DNA of 38,831 nt from Mastigocoleus sp. MO_188.B34 (lineage in GTDB: Bacteria; Cyanobacteriota; Cyanobacteriia; Cyanobacteriales; Nostocaceae): positions 1-38,831 of the forward strand of contig NZ_JASJDK010000055.1 of NCBI RefSeq assembly GCF_030065675.1, read 5' to 3'. Position 1 is the stretch's first letter. Every line of letters begins with the position of its first letter. Shown here in pieces: positions 17,801-27,507 of this stretch. The notes beneath the pieces are model-generated. The model ran no database searches and had not been told where the DNA came from. It worked only from the letters and a program-made list of their open reading frames with translations. A program made the translations under genes and the position numbers.

Positions 17801-20142
17801 GGTTCCACTTGCAAACCAACTTGTTCTGCTGGTTTAAAAATTACCTGACGATAATCATCTTCATGCATTTGTGGTGGAACCAAAATATGAGATTGTTGTA
17901 GTAATGTTGCTAATTTGGGTGTTTCTAAACCCGCAGCCATAAAATCTGCTCGTAATGTGACTACTAACTTAAATTTGTCAGCAGCATATTCCAACGCTCC
18001 CAATAATAGTTCTAAAAATTTCTCCCGTTCTAGGTCTGTTGTTAAAGTAAATAATTCTTCAAACTGATCTACGACCAGAACTACCATTGGTTCGGGACGA
18101 CTGCGCAACCAGTAAACAAAACTTTCTACTCCAAGGTATTGGATTCCTTCCAGTAAAAGATGTGAAGGAGATATGGAATTTAGCCCCCCTAACCACCCAA
18201 ATTTGGGGGGAAAAATCTCAAAGTCCCCCAAAGTTGGGGAATTTAGGGGGCTATCTTCTTGGAGTACCCGTGCTAAATTTTCTAAGGGTTTGACACCAGG
18301 AATTAAAGTTCTAACCCACCAATTATCACTATTTGGAATTTGTTTTCCTAAGCGTAATTGAGCAATTAATCCAGCACGAGCAACTGAGGATTTACCGCTT
18401 CCGGATGCTCCAACAATTGCTAAAAACGATTGTTGATTTAATTGATTAATTATTTGTTGGGTAAGGTTTTCTCGTCCAAAGAAATATTGAGTATCGGTTT
18501 CTGTAAATGCTCTTAAACCTTTATAGGGACAAATTCCTAAATCAAAACCTTCTGATTCTTCCCATCTCGATAAATCCCTACTTGCGGGGATAATTTCAAT
18601 TACTCCTCTAACTCCAGATAGCCAAATATGTAAAGGTAAAGAATTAACCAGAGATATTTGCAGTTGAGCGATCCAAGCTGCTACAGATAAACCATTGGGA
18701 TCTGATGTTGCATCTAAAGTATCTAATAAAGTGCGAGCAAACTGTTCCGGGTCATCTTTTTTGGAAGCAGCAGCAATTAAACATTGTCCTTGGAGTGGGG
18801 TTAACTCTAAATCTTCCACCCAATCTTTTAAATCTTCTGCTTCCGGAAAATCCAAAATGATAATTTGTTGTCTGAAGGGGGAATGTCTTAGTTGTTGTCT
18901 TAACCAAGAACGACTTAGAGTTATATTATTTACTTTATCTCCTAATAATAATACTGTTTCTCCATCAGTCGTTTGAATTATTTTTCCCCGTAAATATATT
19001 AATACTGTTTCTCCTGCTTCTAATTGCCTAGATATTAATTTATAGTGATTTTCTCTAGGATTATTTTCTACTCGATCTATTTGTAGACAATCTTGAATCG
19101 ATTCGCGGAAATCTGCTGCATTATCTCCATTACAGCTTAAATAATGTAATTCAAAATCAGCTACACCACTAAGTAACTTTGTGAGAGATAATATATTTTT
19201 ACTTCCAGGTAAACCATCGACAATTACTGCTTGTCGTTGACGATTTTTTTTTACTTCCGATTGTTTGTAACCAAGAATTAACTCTCCCACACCTTCAACG
19301 ATTCTTTTGGGAGTTTGTAAGGAATATTCCGAAAATAGTTCGGTTTCACCTTTTCCTCTTTTTTGCTGATTAATCAGCCGCAATAATTGGTTTGTTTTAT
19401 CAATATATTGTAATGTCCGATGATAGACATATCGATAAAGCGCATCAATATCAATTGCTCCTTGAATATCTGCAGCTTCCCCTTGCAATCCTCGGATTAA
19501 ATAATATGTAAAAACACCATGTCCTAATTCGGGAAATTCCCAAGATTGTTGTCCGCGATCGCAGGAAAGTAAAGCATAGAAACCTTTACTTTTCTCCGCA
19601 CGTCGTCGTAATACTTGGATAAATTGCGGTGTAGGATTAGATTGGGATATCAAATTGATGCTACCGCTATGACAAGCATCTAACCAAACTAACTGCTGAT
19701 GAGCCGCACTACTGGTTAATGATTGTAATAATTTTTCTAAAGGTAAACCTGTTGTTAATAAATTATCTTTTTTAGTATCTGTCAAACATAAAATTGCTTG
19801 ATTTGTTTCCAGGTCAAGAATTCCATGGCCGGAAAAATAAAATAGGATGGTATCCTGGGGTTGAACTAAGGCGGTAATTTTTTCCAGACAAGCAACTGTA
19901 TTACCGAGAGTAGGTTTCTCCGAAGCGGAATCGTGATAGATATTAACTTCCTTGGCTGTAAATCTACCTTCAGTAGCAGCTAAGGCTTCAGCTAAACCCT
20001 GACAATCAACTGCGGAATAACTTAGTTTTGGTAATTTCTTATCCTGGTATGCATTTACTCCCACCAACAGTACCCAAAGTTTACCTTGGTCTGTACGTGA
20101 GGTGTGAGTCGAAGAACTGGTTGCAATACCGAGTGGTGACAT
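14872..20142 (-). CDS. Caspase - pseudocaspase - nSTAND NTPase - TM - 14x WD40 protein (paralogue 1)
   Basis: A 1756-aa signalling ATPase. Residues about 20-250 are a caspase-like (peptidase C14) domain with the dyad His106 in FYFSGHG and Cys157 in WLDACHSG. Residues about 303-520 look like a degenerate second caspase fold with VLIYLRGK and IIILDFPEA in place of those motifs. An nSTAND NTPase follows, with Walker [10 protein letters not shown] (Lys584) and Walker [13 protein letters not shown] (Asp692), then a winged-helix region ([14 protein letters not shown]). One hydrophobic segment lies near residue 1050. Fourteen WD40 repeats cover about 1148-1720, enough for two seven-bladed propellers; repeat 9 has lost its WD core (ends AIAIQ). 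A good AAGGA ribosome binding site precedes the ATG. Two dispersed palindromes lie in frame inside it (17296-17319 and 18177-18253). It is likely a sensor-triggered protease; the target is unknown. Confidence 0.9.
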   Translation of the reverse strand: MSPLGIATSSSTHTSRTDQGKLWVLLVGVNAYQDKKLPKLSYSAVDCQGLAEALAATEGRFTAKEVNIYHDSASEKPTLGNTVACLEKITALVQPQDTILFYFSGHGILDLETNQAILCLTDTKKDNLLTTGLPLEKLLQSLTSSAAHQQLVWLDACHSGSINLISQSNPTPQFIQVLRRRAEKSKGFYALLSCDRGQQSWEFPELGHGVFTYYLIRGLQGEAADIQGAIDIDALYRYVYHRTLQYIDKTNQLLRLINQQKRGKGETELFSEYSLQTPKRIVEGVGELILGYKQSEVKKNRQRQAVIVDGLPGSKNILSLTKLLSGVADFELHYLSCNGDNAADFRESIQDCLQIDRVENNPRENHYKLISRQLEAGETVLIYLRGKIIQTTDGETVLLLGDKVNNITLSRSWLRQQLRHSPFRQQIIILDFPEAEDLKDWVEDLELTPLQGQCLIAAASKKDDPEQFARTLLDTLDATSDPNGLSVAAWIAQLQISLVNSLPLHIWLSGVRGVIEIIPASRDLSRWEESEGFDLGICPYKGLRAFTETDTQYFFGRENLTQQIINQLNQQSFLAIVGASGSGKSSVARAGLIAQLRLGKQIPNSDNWWVRTLIPGVKPLENLARVLQEDSPLNSPTLGDFEIFPPKFGWLGGLNSISPSHLLLEGIQYLGVESFVYWLRSRPEPMVVLVVDQFEELFTLTTDLEREKFLELLLGALEYAADKFKLVVTLRADFMAAGLETPKLATLLQQSHILVPPQMHEDDYRQVIFKPAEQVGLQVEPELVEVLLQDLQHSAGDLPLLEFVLEQLWEYRSNGKLSLSAYQKQIGGISGALERKAQAVYDSLDPQGQACAKWIFLTLTQLGEGTEDTRRRVLKSDLKAKKYSPELVEKTLQKLTAAKLIVVNLEDSGLIGGSRGIDQSNRGENAGIHQDPDAQTQHDKNVETRHVASMKQQVTVEVAHEVLIRRWSTLRWWLEENRSRLRLQRQIEQAAQLWKNNSQQPDFLLQGVRLAEAEEIYIKYTDELSGDIQEFIETCLEARRSQQLQIQRRQRIVKITAGAIGTLGIVACVFGGVAYQQSQKIRLQEITALNSLSENFVLSDKSLEALLISVKANKHQQELSFVPEKLRQTSENNLSRALAHLQERNRFEGHESWVSGVSFSPNGQIIASSGADRTIKLWQSNGKLIRSFIADEIAPINVTFSPDGKIIASAGTDGTIKLWNLDGKLLQTFTGHQETVNSVQFSSDGKILISASDDSTIKIWNRDGNLLQTLSGHTQGVNAATFSPDGKTIASASDDGTVKLWNLNGKLLKTLTGHTNEVLSVNFSPAHKNIVSTSADKTIRIWNLAGQLLTTITGHQGGVSNAIFTPDSRAIISVSADKTIKLWDLEGSLIETLKGHTHEVNNLSLHPNGKTLATVSDDHTVRIWEIDNLLIRTLGGHTDEVTSVSFTPDNKQIISTSDDRTTRIWNRQGKLLETLKSPIPDISSFAFSPDRKLSVIGTGNGAIAIQKNDSKSQLKTLTAHKDWVININFSPDGKTFASAAGDGTVKIWDIEGRLLHTLKGHTGWVTQVKFSPQGDIIASAGADKIIKLWSKEGKLLKTLKGHKSSVWSLIFHPQTDIIASAGQDQNIIFWDRNGKIIKTLKGHQGLINTINFSPDGKLLASASDDDTIKIWDYPTGHLLKTITGHRGNVRGINFSPNSKILISGSSDRTIKLWNLAPIIKDSAEQRDKLLEKGCLTIKNYLENNPNITPEDREICH
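17296..17319. repeat. GTAGAGACG-family palindrome inside caspase paralogue 1
   Basis: Arms agacgcgac (17296-17304) and gtcgcgtct (17307-17315) surround a 2-bp centre and are followed by ctac. Read on the coding strand it yields NVETRHVAS, placed just before VTVEVAHEVLIRRW. The matching site in paralogue 2 carries the same element, expanded. Confidence 0.9.
18177..18253. repeat. C/G-tract palindromic repeat inserted in caspase paralogue 1
   Basis: The arms tagccccccta (18181-18191) and tagggggcta (18244-18253) enclose a palindrome cccaaatttggg (18196-18207) and a second C/G stem near 18224-18240. It is in frame and adds a stretch beginning SPLNSPTLGDFEIFPPKFGW between the NTPase Walker A and B regions. 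Paralogue 2 has no such sequence at the same place ([15 protein letters not shown]). Confidence 0.8.
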
Positions 20143-20927
20143 TTTCCTTCATAAATGAACTATAATTTTTACATAAAATTGGTAATTAAGTTCCAATCAG
20201 TGAAAGATGTAATGGTAGGGTGTGTTAGGACGTAATTCCGTAACCCAACTTCTAATATTTATTAATGTACGAACTACAAGTCCTTTGTAGGTATAACGAT
20301 TTCTCCCAATAAAATATGCTGTATTGCTGTATTATCTACCAAAAGGAATAGACATCCGAAAAACGTAGCAAAATGCGTTTAGACATGGCGTCTGAGCCTA
20401 ACTACCTTTATTTCGTATTTTCATCTTTATATAGTGTTTTTACGGATAAAAAAGACAGGTTTTAAGTTGTCACACCTGACCATAGAAAATATCGCTATTT
20501 TATTGATATATTTATTTGCATAAATGTGGACAAATTTAAAATTGTCACACCTTACTAAATCTGATGACTACTTATTAAAATTTTGGAACAAATGAATATA
20601 TTATTTTGTCGTAAAACCCTGAAGAACAATTTTGCATTACGACGTTTTAAAGTTATGTGTTTCGATAATTTACTATTTGCTATTTTTGCTGAAAAACCTG
20701 CTCCATAAGGATTTTAGAACTATTAAAGAGTTATTTGTGCCAAGAAAATAGTAAGTATGGATAATTTTCAGAAATACGGTTTCCCGACCCTGAAGTATAA
20801 ACTATCCTACTAAAAATGCACCGCTGCATAAAAAAGTAGAACTACACCTATAGAGCTAATGAAAGGGTGCTTCACAGTTATACATCAGTAGTTACTGAGT
20901 ATATACGAACAAGTATTTACCTTAATT
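20143..20927. other. Spacer between the two caspase giants; no firm gene
   Basis: This 785-bp AT-rich region shows no convincing ORF. 20213-20252 resembles a dispersed GGTAGGGTGTGTTA-type repeat. The 11-mer TTGTCACACCT occurs twice in direct orientation (20467-20477, 20542-20552), 75 bp apart. It is upstream of paralogue 1, so it should include that gene's promoter, which I cannot place with confidence. Confidence 0.5.
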
Positions 20928-21125
20928 TTATCTATCTATTATTTTTTGCTTATTAATCGGATTGCAGACATGGAGTCGGCATTCGATAAATTCGTCAAAG
21001 ATTAAATTTTTCAAACATTTATTGCAAAGATTAGGGAAAAACAATGTCACGACCAGACAAAGACCAATACCCAAAAGACCAATACCCAGATAGAGATCGA
21101 GACCAAATGTGGTCAGAACCGACAT
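20928..21125 (-). CDS. Possible small membrane protein between the caspase giants, 65 aa
   Basis: A 65-aa ORF with one strongly hydrophobic segment (YLGIGLLGIGLCLVVTLFF). Cysteines follow (FPNLCNKCLKN, ECRLHVC) that could bind metal or form disulfides. It begins 110 bp after the stop of paralogue 2, on the same strand, so it could be co-transcribed. I do not recognise a family. There is no good ribosome binding site, and the hydrophobic stretch comes from a repetitive GGTATTGGTCTT pattern, so a chance ORF cannot be excluded. Confidence 0.4.
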   Translation of the reverse strand: MSVLTTFGLDLYLGIGLLGIGLCLVVTLFFPNLCNKCLKNLIFDEFIECRLHVCNPINKQKIIDR

Positions 21126-21235
21126 ACGACTTCAATCAACATACCAACAAGAAACCTCGAGGAAAAACACCAAAACCCAAGCTCTAGATAAGGAAAATTA
21201 CCAAAAAACTGCACCAAACATGTTTATCATCTAAA

Positions 21236-24200
21236 CTAACCTGAGTTCAGGTTAATACATGAATTTAGTTCCCAGTTTACTTTAGACTTAGTTTTCAAAT
21301 AATTATCAAGCTGCTTGCAACTACGAATCAATAGATTATCTAAATCTAATGTTTGTAGTTGTTTGCTGTCTAAGTCCCAAATTTTAATGGTGCCATCAAA
21401 ACTCCCAGAGGCAATTATTTTACCATCTGGGCTGAAAGTTGCATCATACACAGAATCTGTATGCCCTTTGAGGGTTTTGAGTTCTCTACCATTAATACTC
21501 CATAGTTTCACAGTTTGATCGTCACTTGCTGAGACAATTGTTTGACCGTTGGGGCTAAAATTAATACTCCAAATCGAATTGTTATGTCCTTTGAGAGTTT
21601 TTAATAAAGTACCTTCCTTGACCTTCCAAAGTTTGATCGTTAGGTCTGAACTTGCAGAAGCTAGAGTTTTACCATCGGGACTAAAACTCACTGCATTAAC
21701 TTGGCTAGTATGTTTCTTGAGGCTTTTAAGTAAGGTTACTTTTACTCTTTCTCGTAAGATTTCTTTCCTGAGGGGAGTTTCGGTTATGTTAAGCTGCCAA
21801 AATTTAACAGTTTTATCCATGCTAGCTGTTGCCAGAATGTTGTTAGCATTAGGACTAAAGTCGACGCTCAAAACCTGACTTTTATGTCCTTTTAGGGTTG
21901 CGATCGAAGAATGCTTTTTCACATCCCAAAGTTTTACGGTTTCGTCTCCACTTGCTGAAGCCAAAATATTACCATCGCGACTAAAACTTAAACTATTAAT
22001 TGCATGTTTGTGTCCTTTCAGACTTTTAATCATGTCACCGTTATGAGTTTGCCAAAGTTTTACCCGACCTTTACTATCCCCAGATGCCAAAATTTCACCG
22101 TCAGGGCTAAAACTTATACTAGTAATGTCAGCATTATTATTTCCTTGCAAAGTTTTCGGCAAACCACCATTGTGAGCTTGCCAAATTTTGATTGTTCCGT
22201 CTTCATTGGCAGAAGCAAGAAGATTTCCTTGAGGGTTAAACTTTACACTATAAACTCCACTTTTACTTCTTAAAGTTTCGAGTAAATTATTTTGACGCTT
22301 CCAAATTCTCACGGTTTGATCTCCACCCGCAGAGAATAAAGTTTGGTCGTCTTCACCGAAAGCTACGCTAAAAACACTGTCCTTGTGTCCTTTGAAGGTT
22401 TCAACTAAGGTACCATCATTGCTATTCCAAAGTTTAATACTTCCGTCAGTGCTGCTTGAGGCTAAAGTTTTACCGTCGCGACTAAAACTTACACTCCTAA
22501 CATCAGCATTATGTACTTCTGATATTTTTTGCACAAAAGTTCCGTTTCTGCGCCAGATTTTAATGGTTTTATCTCCATTTCCCGAAACTAAAATTTGACC
22601 ATTAGGACTAAAAGTAATGCTGTAAACTTCAGTATTATGCTCGAGAGTATTAAGTAAGCGACCGTCGCTAATTCGCCAAAGCTTAATCGTTTTATCATCA
22701 CTTCCTGAAGCTAATATTTGACCGTCTGCACTTATAGCTACGCCATTGATGTGGTAACCTTTATGTCCGTTAAGGATTTTCAATAAGCGACCATCGCTGA
22801 CTTGCCAAATTTTAACTGTTCCATCTCGCGCACCTCCTGATGAAGCAATGATGTCACCTCGAGGAGACCAAGTTACACTTAATACTTCAGCGGAATGTGC
22901 TTTCAATGTTTTAAGTAATATTCCATCACTGGTTCTCCAGATCTTTACGGTTCCATCGAAACTGGCGCTTGCGATCTTCTTACCATCAGGACTAAAACTT
23001 ATACTTTTTACAGCATTCTTATGTCCTCTTAATATGCGCAATAACCTACCATCTGGACTCCAAAGTTTGACTGTTTCATCGTCACTAGCAGAAGCAATTA
23101 TTTTACTCTTAGGACTGTAAATGACGTCGGTAACTATATCATCATGTCCTTGAAGACGGTTACTTTCTTGAATTGATAGGGCTTTTTGTATCGTATTTTC
23201 TGTTTTTACGCGAATATCTTCTGGTACGCTAATGATATTTTTCAGCCGCTCTCCTGCTTGAACACTAGTAATTAATCCTTCCAATTGCTGATTCAATAAT
23301 AAATGTGCTTGGGAAGAAAAATTTAAAGCTTCAATTTCTCTTAATTGAGCTTCTCTACTAGTCCAATAAGTTAAACCAGCAAAACCACAAGCTGTTATCC
23401 CCAAAATAGTCATCCCGATCGCAACCCTGCGAGCTTTTTTAAGTCTGTTTTTTGCTTCCTGCTGTAAGCGCTTTCTTTCTTCTAAGCAAGCTTCAATAAA
23501 CCTTTGGACGTCAAGGGATAGTTCCGAGGTGTATTTAATATAAATGTCTTCTGCTTCTGCTAACCGCACCCCTTTCAACAAAAAATCATCTTGTTCGTTA
23601 TTATCTTTCCACAAATGGGCTGCTTGTTCAATTTGACGTTGCGATCGCAGTCTGCTACGGTTTTCTTCTAACCACCATCGCAAGGTTGACCAGTGACGGA
23701 TTAAAATTTCATGGGCTACTTCTACGGTTATTTCCTGTTTCATATCCTGTAGAGACGCGACATGTCGCGTCTCTACATTTGGATTATGTCGCGTCTCTAC
23801 ATTTGGATTATGTCGCGTCTCTACATTTGGATTATGTCGCGTCTCTACATTTGGATTATGTCGCGTCTCTACATTTGGATTATGGCGCGTCTCTACGTTT
23901 GAATTATGGTGGGTTCCTTTATTATTTTGTTTAATATTTTGCGCTTCTAAATTACTTCCTCGACTCGCACCAAGGGTATTCTGGTCTTCTTCTAAATTTA
24001 CAACGATTAACTTGGCATCTGTTAATGCTTTTAAAGTTTTTTCTACTAATGCTTGGGGATATTTTTCGACTATTAATTCTGATTTGAAAACCCTTCTGCG
24101 GGTATCTTCTGTACCTTCACCTAATTGGGTTAGGGAAAGAAAAATCCATTGAGCGCATTCCTTGGCTTGGGGATCCAACCTATCGTAAACTGCCTCACAG

Positions 24201-26725
24201 GAACGTTCTAATGCTCCTTGAATTCCGCCAAGTTTTTCTTGATAAGCTTGTAAAGTTAATTTTCCGTCAACTCGATTTTGCCACAGTTGTTCCAAAACGA
24301 ATTCTAACAGGGGTAAATCGCCTGCAGAACGATCCAATTCCCGCAACAAAACTTCTACAAGTTCCGGTTCAATGTTTAAACCTACCTGTTGCGCTGGTTG
24401 AGTAATTACGCGACGATAATCTTCTTCTGTTAAGTTGGGGGGAACTAATACACTGGATTTCTGTAATAATTCTGCTAATGCTGGATTTTCCAAACAGGAA
24501 CTAATAAAGTCTGCTCGCAAAGTAATAACTAATTTGAAGCGATCGCCAGCATATTCAATCGCTCCTAGTAATAAATTTAAAAATTTTTCTGTTTCTGTGG
24601 GTGTAGCTAGAGAAAATAATTCTTCAAATTGGTCTACGACCAAAATTACCATTGGTTCGGGTCGGTTACGCAACCAATAAACAAATCCTTCTACCCCAAG
24701 GTATTGCATTCCTTCTAGCAGAAGATTGGGGGATTGAGAGTCAAGCTCAAAATCCACTGCAAATCCTTCACATGCTTGTACTAAAGCTGTTAAAGGGTTC
24801 ACACCAGGACGCAAATATTTAATTAACCATTGCTCGCTATTAGGTATTTGTTTTCCTTGTTGCAATGCAGGAATCAAACCAGCTCTGACAACTGAAGATT
24901 TTCCGCTTCCGGATGCACCTACTACCCCTAGAAAAGCAGATTTGTTAATTTGATTAATTAACTGTTGAGTTAAAGCTTCCCTACCATAAAAATATTGATA
25001 ATCGAGTTCGGAAAAAGCATTTAATCCCATGTAAGGACAAAATCCTAAATCCAAAGCAGATGAAGTTTTATCTTTATTTCCCTCACTACTTGCAGGAATA
25101 AATTCAATAATTCCTTGGGTTCCTGTAAGCCATACTTGCAAAGGAATTTCACTACCTGCTAGTTCTAATTGCAGTTTTGCGATCGCTCCAGCAGCAGATA
25201 AACCTGTGGGTAACGTATTTGTTAAGGTTTTAATTATGATTTGAGCGAAGCGTTCTGGTTCTGAAACCGGAGAAAGATAACCAATTAAACACTGTCCTTG
25301 CTGGGAATCCATCTGTAAAATTTCAACCCATTCCTGCAGACATCCATGCAAATTCTCTACAGAATTACCATTTTGAATGTTTTGCACAGACGCGCCATCA
25401 TGTATCCTTTGTAGAGACGTTGCAGAGCCTGCGGCGTCGGTGTTAAGCCTCTGCAACATCTCTACATGGGTTTTTAAACAATCCAAAATTACAATCTGCT
25501 TACTATTACACTCGCGCAGGATTTGTTTTAACCAGGAACATTCGAGACGAATCTTTTCTCCTAACAGCAGACATCCCCCAGCTTCATTTTTCTCAAGTTT
25601 TCCCTGGAGATACAGCAAAGTTGTATCTGTTTTTGGTGTCTGTAAATGACGTTTAATTGCACTTCGAATTTCTGCTGGAGAGGTTTTCGCTGCTTGGAGA
25701 TATTCAACCTCAAATTCTCCTTTCTTCCCTATTAACTTACTAATATCTAAAGCTGTCTGAGAAACTGAAATCCCTTCAACAACTAAAGCAATACGTCGAG
25801 AGACATTTCCAATAAGTTTACTTTGACTTTTTCCAAAAACTAATTCCCCAACTCCTTCCACAATTCGCTTTGGTGTTTGTAGCGTATACTCATGAAATAA
25901 ACGAGTTTCACCTTTACTTCTTTTTTGTTGATTTATCAATCGCAATTGTTGATTTTTCTTATCTATATATTGCAGCGTTTTATGGTATACATATCGATAC
26001 AAATTATCTGCACAAATCAGACCCTGGGAGTCACCAGCTTCACCCCGCAAACCTTGCATTAAGTAGTAAGTGAATACTCCATGACCTAATTCACTAAATT
26101 CCCAGGATTGTTGATTTGTATCGCAGGAGAGCAATGCATAAAATCCTTTACTACGAGCGGCTTGTTTTTGTAATACCTCTACCAGTGTTTGTGTGGGGCT
26201 AATTAGGGTTTCAGTTGTTGCTCCCCTCAGTGTCATTCCACCACTATGACAAGCATCAAGCCACACTAATTGATTTTGAGCGGCACAATTAGCTAATAAG
26301 TGTAAAAGTTCTTTTATGCCAAAAGCCGTATCTATTAAGTTTGATTTTTGTGTCTCTGACAAACATAAAAATGCTTGTTGACTTGAGGAATCTACTACAC
26401 CATGTCCTGAAAAATAAAATAGAACAGTATCTATCGATTTAGCCTGTTTAGCAATGATTTTTATTGATTTACGCACATTTGCTAAATAAGGACTATGGGG
26501 TGCTAAATCGTGATAAATCTTTATCTCTTTGTGATTGAATTCTCCAGTAAGATTTGTAAGGGCATTTGCTAAACCCTGACAATCTATTGCTGGGTAATTA
26601 AGGTTGGGTAGTTCCTCATCCTGATAGTTATTTACTCCCACTAATAACAGCCAAAGTGTACCTCGATTGTTTGATGAGGTAGAGTTAGTAGTAGAAGAAC
26701 TTGTTGCTATACCTAATGGTGACAT
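21236..26725 (-). CDS. Caspase - pseudocaspase - nSTAND NTPase - TM - 14x WD40 protein (paralogue 2)
   Basis: A 1829-aa paralogue of the 14872-20142 product; both begin [12 protein letters not shown]. Its caspase dyad is His108 (FYFSGHG) and Cys159 (WLDACHSG). A second, degenerate caspase-like domain (about 305-545) has LLYLQGK and IVILDCLKT where catalytic motifs would be. The nSTAND NTPase follows with Walker [10 protein letters not shown] (near residue 605) and Walker [13 protein letters not shown]. After [15 protein letters not shown] comes a variable linker with six NVETRH units, then [14 protein letters not shown], a membrane segment near residue 1108, and fourteen WD40 repeats (about 1190-1795). 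No Shine-Dalgarno sequence is clear. It is divergent from the sigma factor/DUF1822 genes across a 782-bp spacer. Signalling or proteolytic cell-death function is inferred from the family. Confidence 0.9.
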   Translation of the reverse strand: MSPLGIATSSSTTNSTSSNNRGTLWLLLVGVNNYQDEELPNLNYPAIDCQGLANALTNLTGEFNHKEIKIYHDLAPHSPYLANVRKSIKIIAKQAKSIDTVLFYFSGHGVVDSSSQQAFLCLSETQKSNLIDTAFGIKELLHLLANCAAQNQLVWLDACHSGGMTLRGATTETLISPTQTLVEVLQKQAARSKGFYALLSCDTNQQSWEFSELGHGVFTYYLMQGLRGEAGDSQGLICADNLYRYVYHKTLQYIDKKNQQLRLINQQKRSKGETRLFHEYTLQTPKRIVEGVGELVFGKSQSKLIGNVSRRIALVVEGISVSQTALDISKLIGKKGEFEVEYLQAAKTSPAEIRSAIKRHLQTPKTDTTLLYLQGKLEKNEAGGCLLLGEKIRLECSWLKQILRECNSKQIVILDCLKTHVEMLQRLNTDAAGSATSLQRIHDGASVQNIQNGNSVENLHGCLQEWVEILQMDSQQGQCLIGYLSPVSEPERFAQIIIKTLTNTLPTGLSAAGAIAKLQLELAGSEIPLQVWLTGTQGIIEFIPASSEGNKDKTSSALDLGFCPYMGLNAFSELDYQYFYGREALTQQLINQINKSAFLGVVGASGSGKSSVVRAGLIPALQQGKQIPNSEQWLIKYLRPGVNPLTALVQACEGFAVDFELDSQSPNLLLEGMQYLGVEGFVYWLRNRPEPMVILVVDQFEELFSLATPTETEKFLNLLLGAIEYAGDRFKLVITLRADFISSCLENPALAELLQKSSVLVPPNLTEEDYRRVITQPAQQVGLNIEPELVEVLLRELDRSAGDLPLLEFVLEQLWQNRVDGKLTLQAYQEKLGGIQGALERSCEAVYDRLDPQAKECAQWIFLSLTQLGEGTEDTRRRVFKSELIVEKYPQALVEKTLKALTDAKLIVVNLEEDQNTLGASRGSNLEAQNIKQNNKGTHHNSNVETRHNPNVETRHNPNVETRHNPNVETRHNPNVETRHNPNVETRHVASLQDMKQEITVEVAHEILIRHWSTLRWWLEENRSRLRSQRQIEQAAHLWKDNNEQDDFLLKGVRLAEAEDIYIKYTSELSLDVQRFIEACLEERKRLQQEAKNRLKKARRVAIGMTILGITACGFAGLTYWTSREAQLREIEALNFSSQAHLLLNQQLEGLITSVQAGERLKNIISVPEDIRVKTENTIQKALSIQESNRLQGHDDIVTDVIYSPKSKIIASASDDETVKLWSPDGRLLRILRGHKNAVKSISFSPDGKKIASASFDGTVKIWRTSDGILLKTLKAHSAEVLSVTWSPRGDIIASSGGARDGTVKIWQVSDGRLLKILNGHKGYHINGVAISADGQILASGSDDKTIKLWRISDGRLLNTLEHNTEVYSITFSPNGQILVSGNGDKTIKIWRRNGTFVQKISEVHNADVRSVSFSRDGKTLASSSTDGSIKLWNSNDGTLVETFKGHKDSVFSVAFGEDDQTLFSAGGDQTVRIWKRQNNLLETLRSKSGVYSVKFNPQGNLLASANEDGTIKIWQAHNGGLPKTLQGNNNADITSISFSPDGEILASGDSKGRVKLWQTHNGDMIKSLKGHKHAINSLSFSRDGNILASASGDETVKLWDVKKHSSIATLKGHKSQVLSVDFSPNANNILATASMDKTVKFWQLNITETPLRKEILRERVKVTLLKSLKKHTSQVNAVSFSPDGKTLASASSDLTIKLWKVKEGTLLKTLKGHNNSIWSINFSPNGQTIVSASDDQTVKLWSINGRELKTLKGHTDSVYDATFSPDGKIIASGSFDGTIKIWDLDSKQLQTLDLDNLLIRSCKQLDNYLKTKSKVNWELNSCINLNSG
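23749..23906. repeat. Palindrome expanded into six 24-bp tandem units inside caspase paralogue 2
   Basis: 23749-23776 is a perfect 28-bp palindrome (left half gtagagacgcgaca). From 23763 its right half plus a 10-bp tail repeats every 24 bp: five identical units (23763-23882) and one variant (23883-23906). Since 24 is a multiple of three, each copy adds eight residues (NVETRHNP) without changing frame. Confidence 0.95.
25411..25465. repeat. Long-form palindrome inside the pseudocaspase region of paralogue 2
   Basis: The arms gtagagacgttgcagag (25411-25427) and ctctgcaacatctctac (25449-25465) have one mismatch. The core gagcctgcggcgtcgg matches the intergenic elements at 4664-4726 and 36296-36374. 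It lies in a roughly 40-residue segment absent from paralogue 1, between VILDCLKTH and LHGCLQEW. Confidence 0.9.
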
Positions 26726-27507
26726 TTAATTTTAATTGTGCAGCCTGATTTTTATGTTTTTCCGAATACTTTTTTGTCCAATACGTACATTTGTGAATTA
26801 AGAACTAGGAAATAAAAGTTTATAACTTTTACGTATTTACCTGGTAAATGATAGGATTTACTTTTTATTTTTATCTTACAGCAATCTTTTTTATCTGGTA
26901 ATATAATATATTGTCGCTTTCGAACAATACATGTCGAACGATATTACGTCTTTGGATTATAAGTATTAGTGAGATGACTTAGGATGGGAAAAAATGAGGT
27001 TGATGTTTTATGGACTTTGCATTTCATTTTTATGAGATCATATAGCTCAAACTATAGATATAAAAATAAAAATAAATATAAATATAAATATAAATATAAA
27101 AAATTAAACGTTCCCACTTAGCTACTAATATTTTGCTGCACATAAGTTATCTTGCTAATACTTATTTTCTTCGTAGCAGCTTTTAATTGAACTTTGATTT
27201 AATTATCTTGACAATTTAAGTTCTAATAGTTTTTGGTGTTCTTAGCCTTTGCTATATACAATTCGCGTGGAAAAATCTTTCTAGCTTTTTTTGTCAAGGA
27301 AAAAAGAAAAGAGTTTTTTTTGATGTCAGGAATGGAGCTAAAAAAGATTGATGATGTTGAATATTGTTAGAATTATCCATCTTTCTCACTGCGGGAGTAG
27401 ATTTTTTTTACAAACTGAAACATATGTATAGCTGCTTGTAGTAAAGTTTGGAACAAAGATTCTTATTGATTCTTGTTATTGTTCTTTAGATCGGCTTGCG
27501 TATTTTT
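26726..27507. promoter_or_regulatory. Divergent promoter region between caspase paralogue 2 and the sigma factor
   Basis: This 782-bp AT-rich spacer separates divergently transcribed genes and must hold promoters for both. An AAATAT-type hexamer run lies at 27061-27106, with A/T tracts on either side. I see no ORF, terminator or clear -35/-10 pair. Confidence 0.5.

Noticed and set aside
20592-20708. 38-aa plus-strand ORF between the two caspase genes
   Set aside because: It is AT-rich, with no family and no convincing start signal, and is most likely chance.
23763-23906. Possible CRISPR-like array in the 24-bp repeats
   Set aside because: The units are directly adjacent with no spacers and are translated in frame inside the caspase gene.
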